Assembly (NCBI GenBank): GCA_022376925.1 | Contig: JAIOJX010000004.1 | Location: forward strand, 123,219,123-123,283,122 | Length of the DNA: 64,000 nucleotides | Origin: Tragulus kanchil | Lineage: Eukaryota > Chordata > Mammalia > Artiodactyla > Tragulidae | Reading direction: 5' to 3' | Shown: one piece after another, positions 48,590 through 59,050 of the stretch | How the letters are laid out: each line of letters opens with the position of its first letter | Numbering within the stretch: the first letter of the stretch is position 1 | The notes under the pieces: model-generated | What the model was told of the DNA's origin: nothing | Database searches by the model: none | The model's input: only the letters and a program-made list of their open reading frames with translations | Translations under genes and position numbers: made by a program

Positions 48590-48903
48590 ACTTTTTAAAA
48601 ATTTTATTTATTTTGGGTTTGGTGGTCTTTGTTACTGCATGGGCTACTCTCTAGTTGCAGTGCATAGACTTCTTATTACAAGGCTTCTCTTATTGCAGAG
48701 TATGGGCTCTAGGACCCACAGGCTTCAGTACCTGCAGCATGTGGTTGCAGTTTTCGGGCTCTAGAGAATGAGCTCAATAGCTGTGGTGCACAGGCTTAGC
48801 TGCTATTCAGTATGTTGGATCTTCTGAGACGAAGGATTGAATCCGTGTTTCCTGCACTGGCAGGTGGATTCTTAACCATTGTACCTACCACCAGGGAAGT
48901 CTG
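48590..48903 (-). mobile_element. CHR-type SINE, duplicate copy
   Basis: Identical repeat of the SINE at 47512-47826 in the second copy of the unit 47033-49180. Confidence 0.8.
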
Positions 48904-51624
48904 AGATCTGTTTTTAAAGATAATTTTCACATAACTATCAAGATTTCTAGATGATCTATTTTAGGAACACTTTGTAGCAAAACCTTTACTCCAAAATTGA
49001 AAGAACATTAAACAGTTAAAACATGGATCTGCACGCTGAATTTGGCTTTCAGGTTGGCACTTCTGTTTTATGTTGATTCAGTTCTTTACTTCCTGATGAA
49101 TCATAGCTCAAAGGCTAGAGTAAGTTGTATGATGGGAACAACAGAGTATAAAGATAAACTGGCATGAAACTATGTTTCTGATCTTTCCATCATTTTATTC
49201 AAATCCAAATTACACTATATGTTTTACTAGAGTTGACTCTTAATGATCTGGATTAAAAAAGGGAGAAGTGGCTTGGTTTGTGAACTAACAAAATCTCAAG
49301 CAAAGACAAGGAGCACCTGAAATCCTTTATAATCTTGAGGTTCTGGGGTAACTCACATAGCATCTCATTCTTGGGTTTCATTTTAATTGTTCTTTCTATA
49401 CTCACTGACAGCTATTTTCTTCCATTTCCTACTTTCATTAGAACATGGAAATTTAGACAACGATAAAGGTTTTTTGGACATATGAAAAAGAAAGATTAAA
49501 TTCTTTACAACAAAAAACTTAATTTAGAACAGGAAATTTAGCAGTACAAATAGATTTTCAAAAATTTTTTCCAGTTTGGCGATTTTGACAAAAGTGTCAT
49601 AGTTCAAAACTTCATTATTCATAGAAAACACTCTTTTAGACAAGGTTAATATATTTCCTTTGAAATTCTGTTTGTTCAGAGGATTACTTTTTCTTCCAAA
49701 TATTGTTAGCTAATGTAATTAAGCAGTGTAAATTTGCTTAGCCTTCGTGATGACTTGAGATTGACAACTAATGTAAATTACTTTATGTACTTAGGCTACT
49801 TTATATATTATAGTAGATAAATTCACTAACACCTAACCAGACAGATCAGTGAATTCAAATTAATCAACAGAATAATTTGGCTCCTTTGTCATTACTTAAA
49901 TGGATCAATTACTTAAGTAAATAGTTGTTTAGAATTTTATTTACTCCTTCCCAGATTGAACACTGTTGTTATCCTGCTTTATATAATACTTGCATTTCTA
50001 ACATAGTAATGTTACATAAAGTTATACAGAAAATAAAATTCTACAGAGTGAATTTCCCCCCCCAGGTTTATATTATTAAATTGGAGTTGAAACTCTACTA
50101 AAAATAACCCTTCCTGCATTCACTTGGAGACTTTTAAGCATGCCTGATACCTGGAACTCTAGAATTGTGAGAATTCTTCTCTCTACTGAAATTCTGTTTT
50201 GATGTTTACAAATGCTATATAGCTTCAAAACTACAAAGTTTTTACAACATATACATAATACAGAGCCTCTTTTGATTTCTAGATGCCTTTTGGCTTCACC
50301 TGGAAAATTTAGTTTTAGATAGTGTAGCCAACTGTGTTGGTTTTCCAGACACAGAATTTCTACTACTAAAATCAGGGAAGTCCCAGGCAGAGTGTCAAGC
50401 TACCTTGATTCTAGGAGAAGGGGTGAGATTAACCCACGTGATTTGAAGTATATTCTAAATGTAAGAAAACTGGCAATCTGTACAGTAACTTTTCCTATGT
50501 TTTGTATTAAAGGTTCCTATAGTATGTAACAAGAGTGAAAATAGAACAATTAGTCCTTACAGCTTAAGGGAAATTTAAAGGTCTCATACTCCAACACCCT
50601 CATATTACCCATGAGAACATGGAGTCTTAGAGGGATTAAGGGACTCAAATAGATTTTCAAAAATTTTTTCCAGTTTGGCGATTTTGACAAAAGTGTCATA
50701 GTTCAAAACTTCATTATTCATAGAAAACACTCTTTTAGACAAGGTTAATATATTTCCTTTGAAATTCTGTTTGTTCAGAGGATTACTTTTTCTTCCAAAT
50801 ATTGTTAGCTAATGTAATTAAGCAGTGTAAATTTGCTTAGCCTTCGTGATGACTTGAGATTGACAACTAATGTAAATTACTTTATGTACTTAGGCTACTT
50901 TATATATTATAGTAGATAAATTCACTAACACCTAACCAGACAGATCAGTGAATTCAAATTAATCAACAGAATAATTTGGCTCCTTTGTCATTACTTAAAT
51001 GGATCAATTACTTAAGTAAATAGTTGTTTAGAATTTTATTTACTCCTTCCCAGATTGAACACTGTTGTTATCCTGCTTTATATAATACTTGCATTTCTAA
51101 CATAGTAATGTTACATAAAGTTATACAGAAAATAAAATTCTACAGAGTGAATTTCCCCCCCCAGGTTTATATTATTAAATTGGAGTTGAAACTCTACTAA
51201 AAATAACCCTTCCTGCATTCACTTGGAGACTTTTAAGCATGCCTGATACCTGGAACTCTAGAATTGTGAGAATTCTTCTCTCTACTGAAATTCTGTTTTG
51301 ATGTTTACAAATGCTATATAGCTTCAAAACTACAAAGTTTTTACAACATATACATAATACAGAGCCTCTTTTGATTTCTAGATGCCTTTTGGCTTCACCT
51401 GGAAAATTTAGTTTTAGATAGTGTAGCCAACTGTGTTGGTTTTCCAGACACAGAATTTCTACTACTAAAATCAGGGAAGTCCCAGGCAGAGTGTCAAGCT
51501 ACCTTGATTCTAGGAGAAGGGGTGAGATTAACCCACGTGATTTGAAGTATATTCTAAATGTAAGAAAACTGGCAATCTGTACAGTAACTTTTCCTATGTT
51601 TTGTATTAAAGGTTCCTATAGTAT
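48904..51624. other. GHR: GHR intron 8, unique AT-rich sequence with one duplicated unit
   Basis: Intronic sequence with no recognised SINE, LINE, RNA gene or conserved frame. The segment 49547-50645 is repeated at 50646-51744. A C run (50057-50063) is kept in both copies. Nothing regulatory can be supported from sequence alone. Confidence 0.6.
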
Positions 51625-51744
51625 GTAACAAGAGTGAAAATAGAACAATTAGTCCTTACAGCTTAAGGGAAATTTAAAGGTCTCATACTCCAACACCCTC
51701 ATATTACCCATGAGAACATGGAGTCTTAGAGGGATTAAGGGACT
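49547..51744 (+). repeat. Adjacent duplicate unit 18 (offset 1,099 bp)
   Basis: Copy 1 is 49547-50645 and copy 2 is 50646-51744, near identical, in plain intron sequence. Confidence 0.96.
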
Positions 51745-51899
51745 CAAATGAGATCAAACAACAGTGGCAGAATAATAAAAACTGGAACCTGACTGTTGAA
51801 AAATAGCATCCCCTCAAATTTAGAATTTTATCTCTGACAAAAAGGTAAAATACCAAATCATAAGTATCTAAGCAATTTAAAGAAAACCCTGTTTACTGA

Positions 51900-51945
51900 A
51901 ACTTAGCATCATGTCGTTCAGTTGCTCAGTCATGGCCAACTCTTC
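51900..51945 (-). mobile_element. Short Bov-A / BovB-tail fragment
   Basis: GTCGTTCAGTTGCTCAGTCA followed by TGGCCAACTC matches the start of the Bov-A / BovB 3' motif (GTTCAGTTGCTCAGTCATGTCCGACTC). Only about 45 bp is kept. Its duplicate is near 52992-53037. Confidence 0.5.
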
Positions 51946-52356
51946 ACTTTAAAACTGGCTTCATATGAAGTCTAAAAAAAAATTGTTAGATTAAATTACC
52001 TAGGTAATTACCTAGCTTTAGTTTACTACTTAAATTTCCTGTTTATATTAGGACTGTGTCAAACTTAGCTGAAGTCGCAAAGCTAACTTTGGGTCCTGGA
52101 ATTGTTCAGAACTTTAAGATGTGTGTCACAAGGCGTGTAGTCACTAGCCTCAGCCGCTTAATTCCTGATAGAATTGAAACTTGTCTCTGTGATGAACACA
52201 ACAAAGATGTAATTGTGTCGTGAGAGATAACGTTTCACAGGGCTCATAAAACATTTCACTTATGATTCATAAAAGAAAACATCAAACGGTAAATGGAAAC
52301 ATGGACATTTGCTAAATAACTGGCAAACATATCAGAGTAGCTTATATCACACTTAC

Positions 52357-52447
52357 CTTTGCTGTTTAGAAAATATGAGTAAAGATAATGTCACTGCTAG
52401 CCCAAGTATTCCAAAGATTATAATTAAGAACCATGGAAAATGGAAAT
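52357..52447 (-). CDS. GHR: Growth hormone receptor, exon 8 (transmembrane helix), copy 1
   Basis: This 91-bp exon encodes the single membrane-spanning helix. With the G carried over from exon 7 it reads [18 protein letters not shown] then [12 protein letters not shown], leaving AG for exon 9. The acceptor CAG is at 52448-52450 and the donor GTAAGT starts at 52356 going down. Length and phase match mammalian exon 8. The hydrophobic run is followed by SKQQR, the usual positive cytoplasmic flank. Cattle carry a well-known Phe to Tyr milk-yield polymorphism (F279Y) in this helix; every aromatic within the helix here is Phe or Trp, so the Tyr state is absent. A second identical copy lies at 53449-53539. 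Confidence 0.97.
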
Positions 52448-53448
52448 CTGAAAAACACAAGAATAGTATCTCACAGAACTATGGATTGTTGATGTTTACA
52501 TTTCACTCTCCTGTTCCATGTACAATTTCCTAACTTGTATTCATCTAGAAAAGTCAGTGATTTCACTTGATAACCACTGAAATAGTTGCAATGACTTTGA
52601 CTGAGTATTTTCTGTTCTAAGAATATTTCTACCCACTTCTTCAGATCCTTTCATGTACCAAAAAGGAAAAGTAAAAATACCATTAAACATGGATCGTGTA
52701 ATTATATAAACAACCTGTAACAAGAGTGAAAATAGAACAATTAGTCCTTACGGCTTAAGGGAAATTTAAAGGTCTCATACTCCAACATCCTCATATTACC
52801 CATGAGAACATGGAGTCTGAGAGGGATTAAGGGACTCAAATGAGATCAAACAACAGTGGCAGAATAATAAAAACTGGAACCTGACTGTTGAAAAATAGCA
52901 TCCCCTCAAATTTAGAATTTTATCTCTGACAAAAAGGTAAAATACCAAATCATAAGTATCTAAGCAATTTAAAGAAAACCCTGTTTACTGAAACTTAGCA
53001 TCATGTCGTTCAGTTGCTCAGTCATGGCCAACTCTTCACTTTAAAACTGGCTTCATATGAAGTCTAAAAAAAAATTGTTAGATTAAATTACCTAGGTAAT
53101 TACCTAGCTTTAGTTTACTACTTAAATTTCCTGTTTATATTAGGACTGTGTCAAACTTAGCTGAAGTCGCAAAGCTAACTTTGGGTCCTGGAATTGTTCA
53201 GAACTTTAAGATGTGTGTCACAAGGCGTGTAGTCACTAGCCTCAGCCGCTTAATTCCTGATAGAATTGAAACTTGTCTCTGTGATGAACACAACAAAGAT
53301 GTAATTGTGTCGTGAGAGATAACGTTTCACAGGGCTCATAAAACATTTCACTTATGATTCATAAAAGAAAACATCAAACGGTAAATGGAAACATGGACAT
53401 TTGCTAAATAACTGGCAAACATATCAGAGTAGCTTATATCACACTTAC

Positions 53449-53539
53449 CTTTGCTGTTTAGAAAATATGAGTAAAGATAATGTCACTGCTAGCCCAAGTA
53501 TTCCAAAGATTATAATTAAGAACCATGGAAAATGGAAAT
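53449..53539 (-). CDS. GHR: GHR exon 8, copy 2 (assembly duplicate)
   Basis: This is an identical repeat of the transmembrane exon with the same splice sites, 1,092 bp from copy 1. It lies within the repeated pair 51625-53812. Two spliced copies would add 91 nt and break the reading frame, so a working duplicated exon is unlikely. It is the copy contiguous with intron 7 sequence above 53813. Confidence 0.9.
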
Positions 53540-54103
53540 CTGAAAAACACAAGAATAGTATCTCACAGAACTATGGATTGTTGATGTTTACATTTCACTC
53601 TCCTGTTCCATGTACAATTTCCTAACTTGTATTCATCTAGAAAAGTCAGTGATTTCACTTGATAACCACTGAAATAGTTGCAATGACTTTGACTGAGTAT
53701 TTTCTGTTCTAAGAATATTTCTACCCACTTCTTCAGATCCTTTCATGTACCAAAAAAAGGAAAAAGTAAAAATACCATTAAACATGGATCGTGCTTAATT
53801 ATATAAACAACCTGTTTTAAACATCTTATATATTCAGGGTGTGTCATTAAAAGGCTTTAGCTCTAGGGAAAAGTGATGCTTGTTAATATATTACTTTACT
53901 TATATAACATCCACTTATTTTTTAAAGATGTGCCTTGAGATCTAGATCTGATCCAGACTAAGAACCCATCAGAAAGATGGGGGGCGAGTTTTATATTTGA
54001 ATCATTATTGGAAGTTTTTAGATATGCAGGAATACATTTTTATATCTTAAAAAGTATTGTTTGACAGAAGATAAGTACTAGGACTCTCAGATTTTAGTAT
54101 GAT
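53540..54103. other. GHR: GHR intron 7, unique sequence
   Basis: Intronic DNA above exon 8 copy 2. No repeat or frame is recognised. It lies within the duplicated pair 53594-55795, whose second copy begins with a shortened and garbled version near 54706-54753. Confidence 0.55.
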
Positions 54104-54215
54104 ACTATTTAGTCACTAAGTTGTGTCTGACTCTTTATGTCCCCATGAACTGCAGTGTGCCCGGCTTCCCTCTCCTCACTGTCTCCTGGAGTTTGCTCAA
54201 ACTCATGTCCACTGA
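54104..54215 (-). mobile_element. BovB 3'-end fragment, copy 1
   Basis: Plus-strand CTAAGTTGTGTCTGACTCTT, CCCCATGAACTGCAGTGTGC and CACTGTCTCCTGGAGTTTGC followed by CTCAAACTCATGTCCACTGA are the BovB/ART2 3' signature. About 110 bp. A duplicate lies at 55197-55308. Confidence 0.8.
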
Positions 54216-54335
54216 ATCAGATTTTAGTACAGTTGATAGCAAATTTGTGGGAGATGTTTGTAAAACTTTAGGACAAGTGCCACAGCAGCAGAGGCTGACT
54301 ACTTTTATAAGGTGGAATTTCCTTCTCCCTCTGTC

Positions 54336-54497
54336 AGACAGTAAAGAATCCACCTGCAATGCAGGAGACCTGGGTTTGATCGCTGGGCCAGGAAGATCCC
54401 CTGGAGAAGGGAATGGCAACCCACTTCAGTATTCTTGCCTGGAGGGCTACAGTCCATGGGGTCACAAAGAGTCAGACATGATTGACAGACTAACAAT
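54336..54497 (+). mobile_element. Bov-tA SINE, copy 1
   Basis: Sense-strand order: CAGTAAAGAATCCACCTGCA, ATGCAGGAGACCTGGGTTTG, AAGATCCCCTGGAGAAGGGA, ATGGCAACCCACTTCAGTAT, TCTTGCCTGG, ATGGGGTCACAAAGAGTCAG, ending GACTAACAATTTCACC. This is a Bov-tA element with B box GGTTTGATCGCTGG. Duplicates are at 55428-55590 and, as an end fragment, 56649-56690. Confidence 0.9.
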
Positions 54498-55427
54498 TTC
54501 ACCATAACAATGCTTTATTGAAAGCAAGCTTTTATGCTGCAGTATTCTTTTATTTTCTCATTTACATATCAAAATCCCCAAGGGAGGTATTATCTATGTT
54601 ATAAAGAATTAGTGCAGGAGAGAATACCATTTTTTTTTATGGTACCTATAAAATTTTCTATCAATGATATTCTCAGGAACATAATATAGAGCGAGAGTTT
54701 TCTTTTTCACTCTCCTGTTCCAGAAAATTTTCCTAACTTTTCAAAAAACCCTTGATAACCACTGAAATAGTTGCAATGACTTTGACTGAGTATTTTCTGT
54801 TCTAAGAATATTTCTACCCACTTCTTCAGATCCTTTCATGTACCAAAAAAAGGAAAAAGTAAAAATACCATTAAACATGGATCGTGCTTAATTATATAAA
54901 CAACCTGTTTTAAACATCTTATATATTCAGGGTGTGTCATTAAAAGGCTTTAGCTCTAGGGAAAAGTGATGCTTGTTAATATATTACTTTACTTATATAA
55001 CATCCACTTATTTTTTAAAGATGTGCCTTGAGATCTAGATCTGATCCAGACTAAGAACCCATCAGAAAGATGGGGGGCGAGTTTTATATTTGAATCATTA
55101 TTGGAAGTTTTTAGATATGCAGGAATACATTTTATATTTTAAAAAAGTATTGTTTGACAGAAGATAAGTACTAGGACTCTCAGATTTTAGTATGATACTA
55201 TTTAGTCACTAAGTTGTGTCTGACTCTTTATGTCCCCATGAACTGCAGTGTGCCCGGCTTCCCTCTCCTCACTGTCTCCTGGAGTTTGCTCAAACTCATG
55301 TCCACTGAATCAGATTTTAGTACAGTTGATAGCAAATTTGTGGGAGATGTTTGTAAAACTTTAGGACAAGTGCCACAGCAGCAGAGGCTGACTACTTTTA
55401 TAAGGTGGAATTTCCTTCTCCCTCTGT

Positions 55428-55590
55428 CAGACAGTAAAGAATCCACCTGCAATGCAGGAGACCTGGGTTTGATCGCTGGGCCAGGAAGATCCCTGGAGAA
55501 GGGAATGGCAACCCACTTCAGTATTCTTGCCTGGAGGGCTACAGTCCATGGGGTCACAAAGAGTCAGACATGATTGACAGACTAACAATT
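55428..55590 (+). mobile_element. Bov-tA SINE, duplicate copy
   Basis: Repeat of 54336-54497 with one C lost in the GATCCCCTGG run (here GATCCCTGG). It sits where two duplicated units overlap, so its 3' end recurs once more at 56649-56690. Confidence 0.88.
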
Positions 55591-57705
55591 TCACCATAAC
55601 AATGCTTTATTGAAAGCAAGCTTTTATGCTGCAGTATTCTTTTATTTTCTCATTTACATATCAAAATCCCCAAGGGAGGTATTATCTATGTTATAAAGAA
55701 TTAGTGCAGGAGAGAATACCATTTTTTTGTTTTTATGGTACCTATAAAATTTTCTATCAATGATATTCTCAGGAACATAATATAGAGCGAGAGTTTTCTT
55801 TTTTAACAGAGAAATAAAGTTTAAAATCATTTAATTCACTTAAAGTTTTATCAGAATAAACTTAAAGGGCATGTGGCAAATGGACTTTTAAACCAGAATT
55901 TCATTATATCAAATACTGTTTGAAACAACAAGCCTGTTGAGGAGAGGTTAGAAAAAATGGTGCTATAGACATTTTCACTTGTGCTGTATAGTATCATGGA
56001 TTCTACCTGTACCCTAAGTACAGAAACAATTACGTTTATATTTTATAATTATGGTTATATTTCTTTTATATGGGAATGCCAAATATTCTTTGTCACTCTT
56101 GAGAATAACTAGCACACAATTTATTAAGCCTTCCTTCAGATAAAAGCCACACCCAAACTTTCTAAATCCAATAAGCACCTGCCATTGACCACCTAGGCTG
56201 AGTCAGTACTAGGCTTTCTGTTAGATGCCACATCGATAGCCATCCCTCCAGATTTAGAATTTATTATCTGTGTTTGAAAAACATTTTTTCCTGATTATAA
56301 ATCAAAACAAACTCAAAGGAAACATTAGCAATAAAGAAACACATAAAGAATCATCTGAAATTCTGTTACCACCCTACTATCCTCCATCAGTGACTTTGTG
56401 TCTCTTCTCCTCTTTATCTTGCACCTACATTATGCCTTTTCCTGAATAATTCAGAAGTGAAATCCATCTTTATCTTTTATGATGGACAATACCTGTGAGT
56501 GAACTGCAGGTTCCTCATCCTGGAAACTGATACTAATATATATTCATTTGGACAACACTAACCATGGAGGGAGTGTTTCCCTGTATATTGACAAAAACCA
56601 CGTTGGCTGCTCATTTCATTAAACCGAAAAATTTCACCGGGGTAACAGGGGTCACAAAGAGTCAGACATGATTGACAGACTAACAATTTCACCATAACAA
56701 TGCTTTATTGAAAGCAAGCTTTTATGCTGCAGTATTCTTTTATTTTCTCATTTACATATCAAAATCCCCAAGGGAGGTATTATCTATGTTATAAAGAATT
56801 AGTGCAGGATAGAATACCATTTTTTTTTTATGGTACCTATAAAATTTTCTATCAATGATATTCTCAGGAACATAATATAGAGCGAGAGTTTTCTTTTTTA
56901 ACAGAGAAATAAAGTTTAAAATCATTTAATTCACTTAAAGTTTTATCAGAATAAACTTAAAGGGCATGTGGCAAATGGACTTTTAAACCAGAATTTCATT
57001 ATATCAAATACTGTTTGAAACAACAAGCCTGTTGAGGAGAGGTTAGAAAAAATGGTGCTATAGACATTTTCACTTGTGCTGTATAGTATCATGGATTCTA
57101 CCTGTACCCTAAGTACAGAAACAATTACGTTTATATTTTATAATTATGGTTATATTTCTTTTATATGGGAATGCCAAATATTCTTTGTCACTCTTGAGAA
57201 TAACTAGCACACAATTTATTAAGCCTTCCTTCAGATAAAAGCCACACCCAAACTTTCTAAATCCAATAAGCACCTGCCATTGACCACCTAGGCTGAGTCA
57301 GTACTAGGCTTTCTGTTAGATGCCACATCGATAGCCATCCCTCCAGATTTAGAATTTATTATCTGTGTTTGAAAAACATTTTTTCCTGATTATAAATCAA
57401 AACAAACTCAAAGGAAACATTAGCAATAAAGAAACACATAAAGAATCATCTGAAATTCTGTTACCACCCTACTATCCTCCATCAGTGACTTTGTGTCTCT
57501 TCTCCTCTTTATCTTGCACCTACATTATGCCTTTTCCTGAATAATTCAGAAGTGAAATCCATCTTTATCTTTTATGATGGACAATACCTGTGAGTGAACT
57601 GCAGGTTCCTCATCCTGGAAACTGATACTAATATATATTCATTTGGACAACACTAACCATGGAGGGAGTGTTTCCCTGTATATTGACAAAAACCACGTTG
57701 GCTGC
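55551..57705 (+). repeat. Adjacent duplicate unit 21 (offset 1,098 falling to about 1,090 bp)
   Basis: Copy 1 is 55551-56648 and copy 2 starts at 56649. The last about 40 bp of copy 1 (56612-56648) do not match copy 2 at 57704 onward. Confidence 0.95.
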
Positions 57706-57727
57706 CATCTTAATCTCTTAGGTTTAC
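55796..57727. other. GHR: GHR intron 7, unique sequence, partly duplicated
   Basis: AT-rich intronic DNA with no recognised repeat other than the SINE end fragment at 56649-56690. The segment 55551-56648 is repeated from 56649. The first copy stops inside exon 7's donor-side flank: after GTTGGCTGC at about 56611 the text is garbled and never reaches the exon. Confidence 0.6.
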
Positions 57728-57893
57728 CTTCTTCGCATGTAGATGGGTTCATTTGAGGAAATGTTATCAAGAGCACCTCACTGAACTTGCCATATTTTTC
57801 AGTGTTCCGTTGTCTGGTTCTCACTCGCACTTCATACTCTTTATCCAGTCTCAAGGAGTACATTGGAACTGATGTTACCATTAAAGGGTCCAT
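57728..57893 (-). CDS. GHR: Growth hormone receptor, exon 7 (end of extracellular domain), copy 1
   Basis: This 166-bp exon encodes the C-terminal part of the second fibronectin III domain and the juxtamembrane stalk, starting [17 protein letters not shown] and ending NPSTCEE plus one base. The acceptor AAG precedes 57893 and the donor GTAAAC starts at 57727 going down. Length and phase match mammalian exon 7, and it joins exon 8 as CEE-D-FHFPW. The short fragment YGKFS (57780-57794) stands where class I cytokine receptors have WSXWS and where GHR normally has YGEFS. The Glu is Lys here in both copies. A repeat of the exon lies at 58885-59050. Confidence 0.97.
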
Positions 57894-58884
57894 CTTTCAA
57901 GACAAAATATAAAATTCACTGTCAACAACTCAGTGCAGTAAGCTCTATGAGGTGGTTCTACATTTGTATTCAGAATGAATATCTGGAAAGTAGGAATTGT
58001 TTTAAAATGCACTGATGGAGTTTGCAAGAGAAAGATCAAAGCAAATAACGTAGTCATACAACATTGTAAATTAACTGTTCTTCAGTTAAAAAAATGGTCA
58101 AAAATTACTTTATTAAATAGATCACAGTTTGAAAATTAATTTTGTTATAAACTCAAAGATATGATAGACTTGTTTAAAGAAATGCATCTCTCTCCTTGTA
58201 GAAAGATGTCCGATATTCAGCTAAGATCAAACATAATAGAATTTCTATAGAGAATGGCAGAATTATAAAGGAGATTACAGACACACTGCCTACTCTTTGG
58301 GATATTACACAGATTTTTTTTTTCTGATGTCTTCATATAACAAACATATTTCCTATTCTATATGCCTATATCTGTTCTTTTGAAATCCTGGGTAGTCATT
58401 CATATGATCACAGAATTGGAAAGTGTTCTAGAGAAATCAGTTGTCTTAAACTTTCAAATAATTCTATCAGCTTGTTCTATGAGGCTTAAAGCCACCTCAA
58501 AATGTAACAGTTTGCTGTTCAAAATTAGTGAAGGAAAGTTACTAGAGGCTTTTGGTAACAAACGACCCTGAAGACCAGGATATTCCTTTAACACATAAAG
58601 AATCATCTGAAATTCTGTTACCACCCTACTATCCTCCATCAGTGACTTTGTGTCTCTTCTCCTCTTTATCTTGCACCTACATTATGCCTTTTCCTGAATA
58701 ATTCAGAAGTGAAATCCATCTTTATCTTTTATGATGGACAATACCTGTGAGTGAACTGCAGGTTCCTCATCCTGGAAACTGATACTAATATATATTCATT
58801 TGGACAACACTAACCATGGAGGGAGTGTTTCCCTGTATATTGACAAAAACCACGTTGGCTGCCATCTTAATCTCTTAGGTTTAC

Positions 58885-59050
58885 CTTCTTCGCATGTAGA
58901 TGGGTTCATTTGAGGAAATGTTATCAAGAGCACCTCACTGAACTTGCCATATTTTTCAGTGTTCCGTTGTCTGGTTCTCACTCGCACTTCATACTCTTTA
59001 TCCAGTCTCAAGGAGTACATTGGAACTGATGTTACCATTAAAGGGTCCAT
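58885..59050 (-). CDS. GHR: GHR exon 7, copy 2 (assembly duplicate)
   Basis: This is an identical 166-bp repeat of exon 7, 1,157 bp above copy 1, with the same acceptor and donor. It is part of the repeated pair 57434-59745. Splicing both would add 166 nt and shift the frame. It is the copy contiguous with intron 6 sequence above 59746. Below it, at about 58590, the sequence jumps back to the start of the unit, the usual sign of an unmerged overlap in this window. Confidence 0.9.

Larger units (their letters stand above)
47033..49180 (+). repeat. Adjacent duplicate unit 17 (offset 1,088 falling to 1,077 bp)
   Basis: Copy 1 is 47033-48120 and copy 2 is 48121-49180. The offset drops at the C and T runs near 47211-47236. 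The end of copy 1 (GAATCTTTTTCCTTCCTA) differs from copy 2. Confidence 0.95.
51625..53812 (+). repeat. Adjacent duplicate unit 19 (offset 1,092 bp), includes exon 8
   Basis: Copy 1 is 51625-52716 and copy 2 is 52717-53812. The end of copy 1 drops bases from A runs (CAAAAAGGAAAAG for CAAAAAAAGGAAAAAG). Confidence 0.96.
53594..55795 (+). repeat. Adjacent duplicate unit 20 (offset about 1,093 bp)
   Basis: Copy 1 is 53594-54705 and copy 2 is 54706-55795. The first about 50 bp of copy 2 are a shortened, altered version of the 67 bp starting at 53594. Confidence 0.95.
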
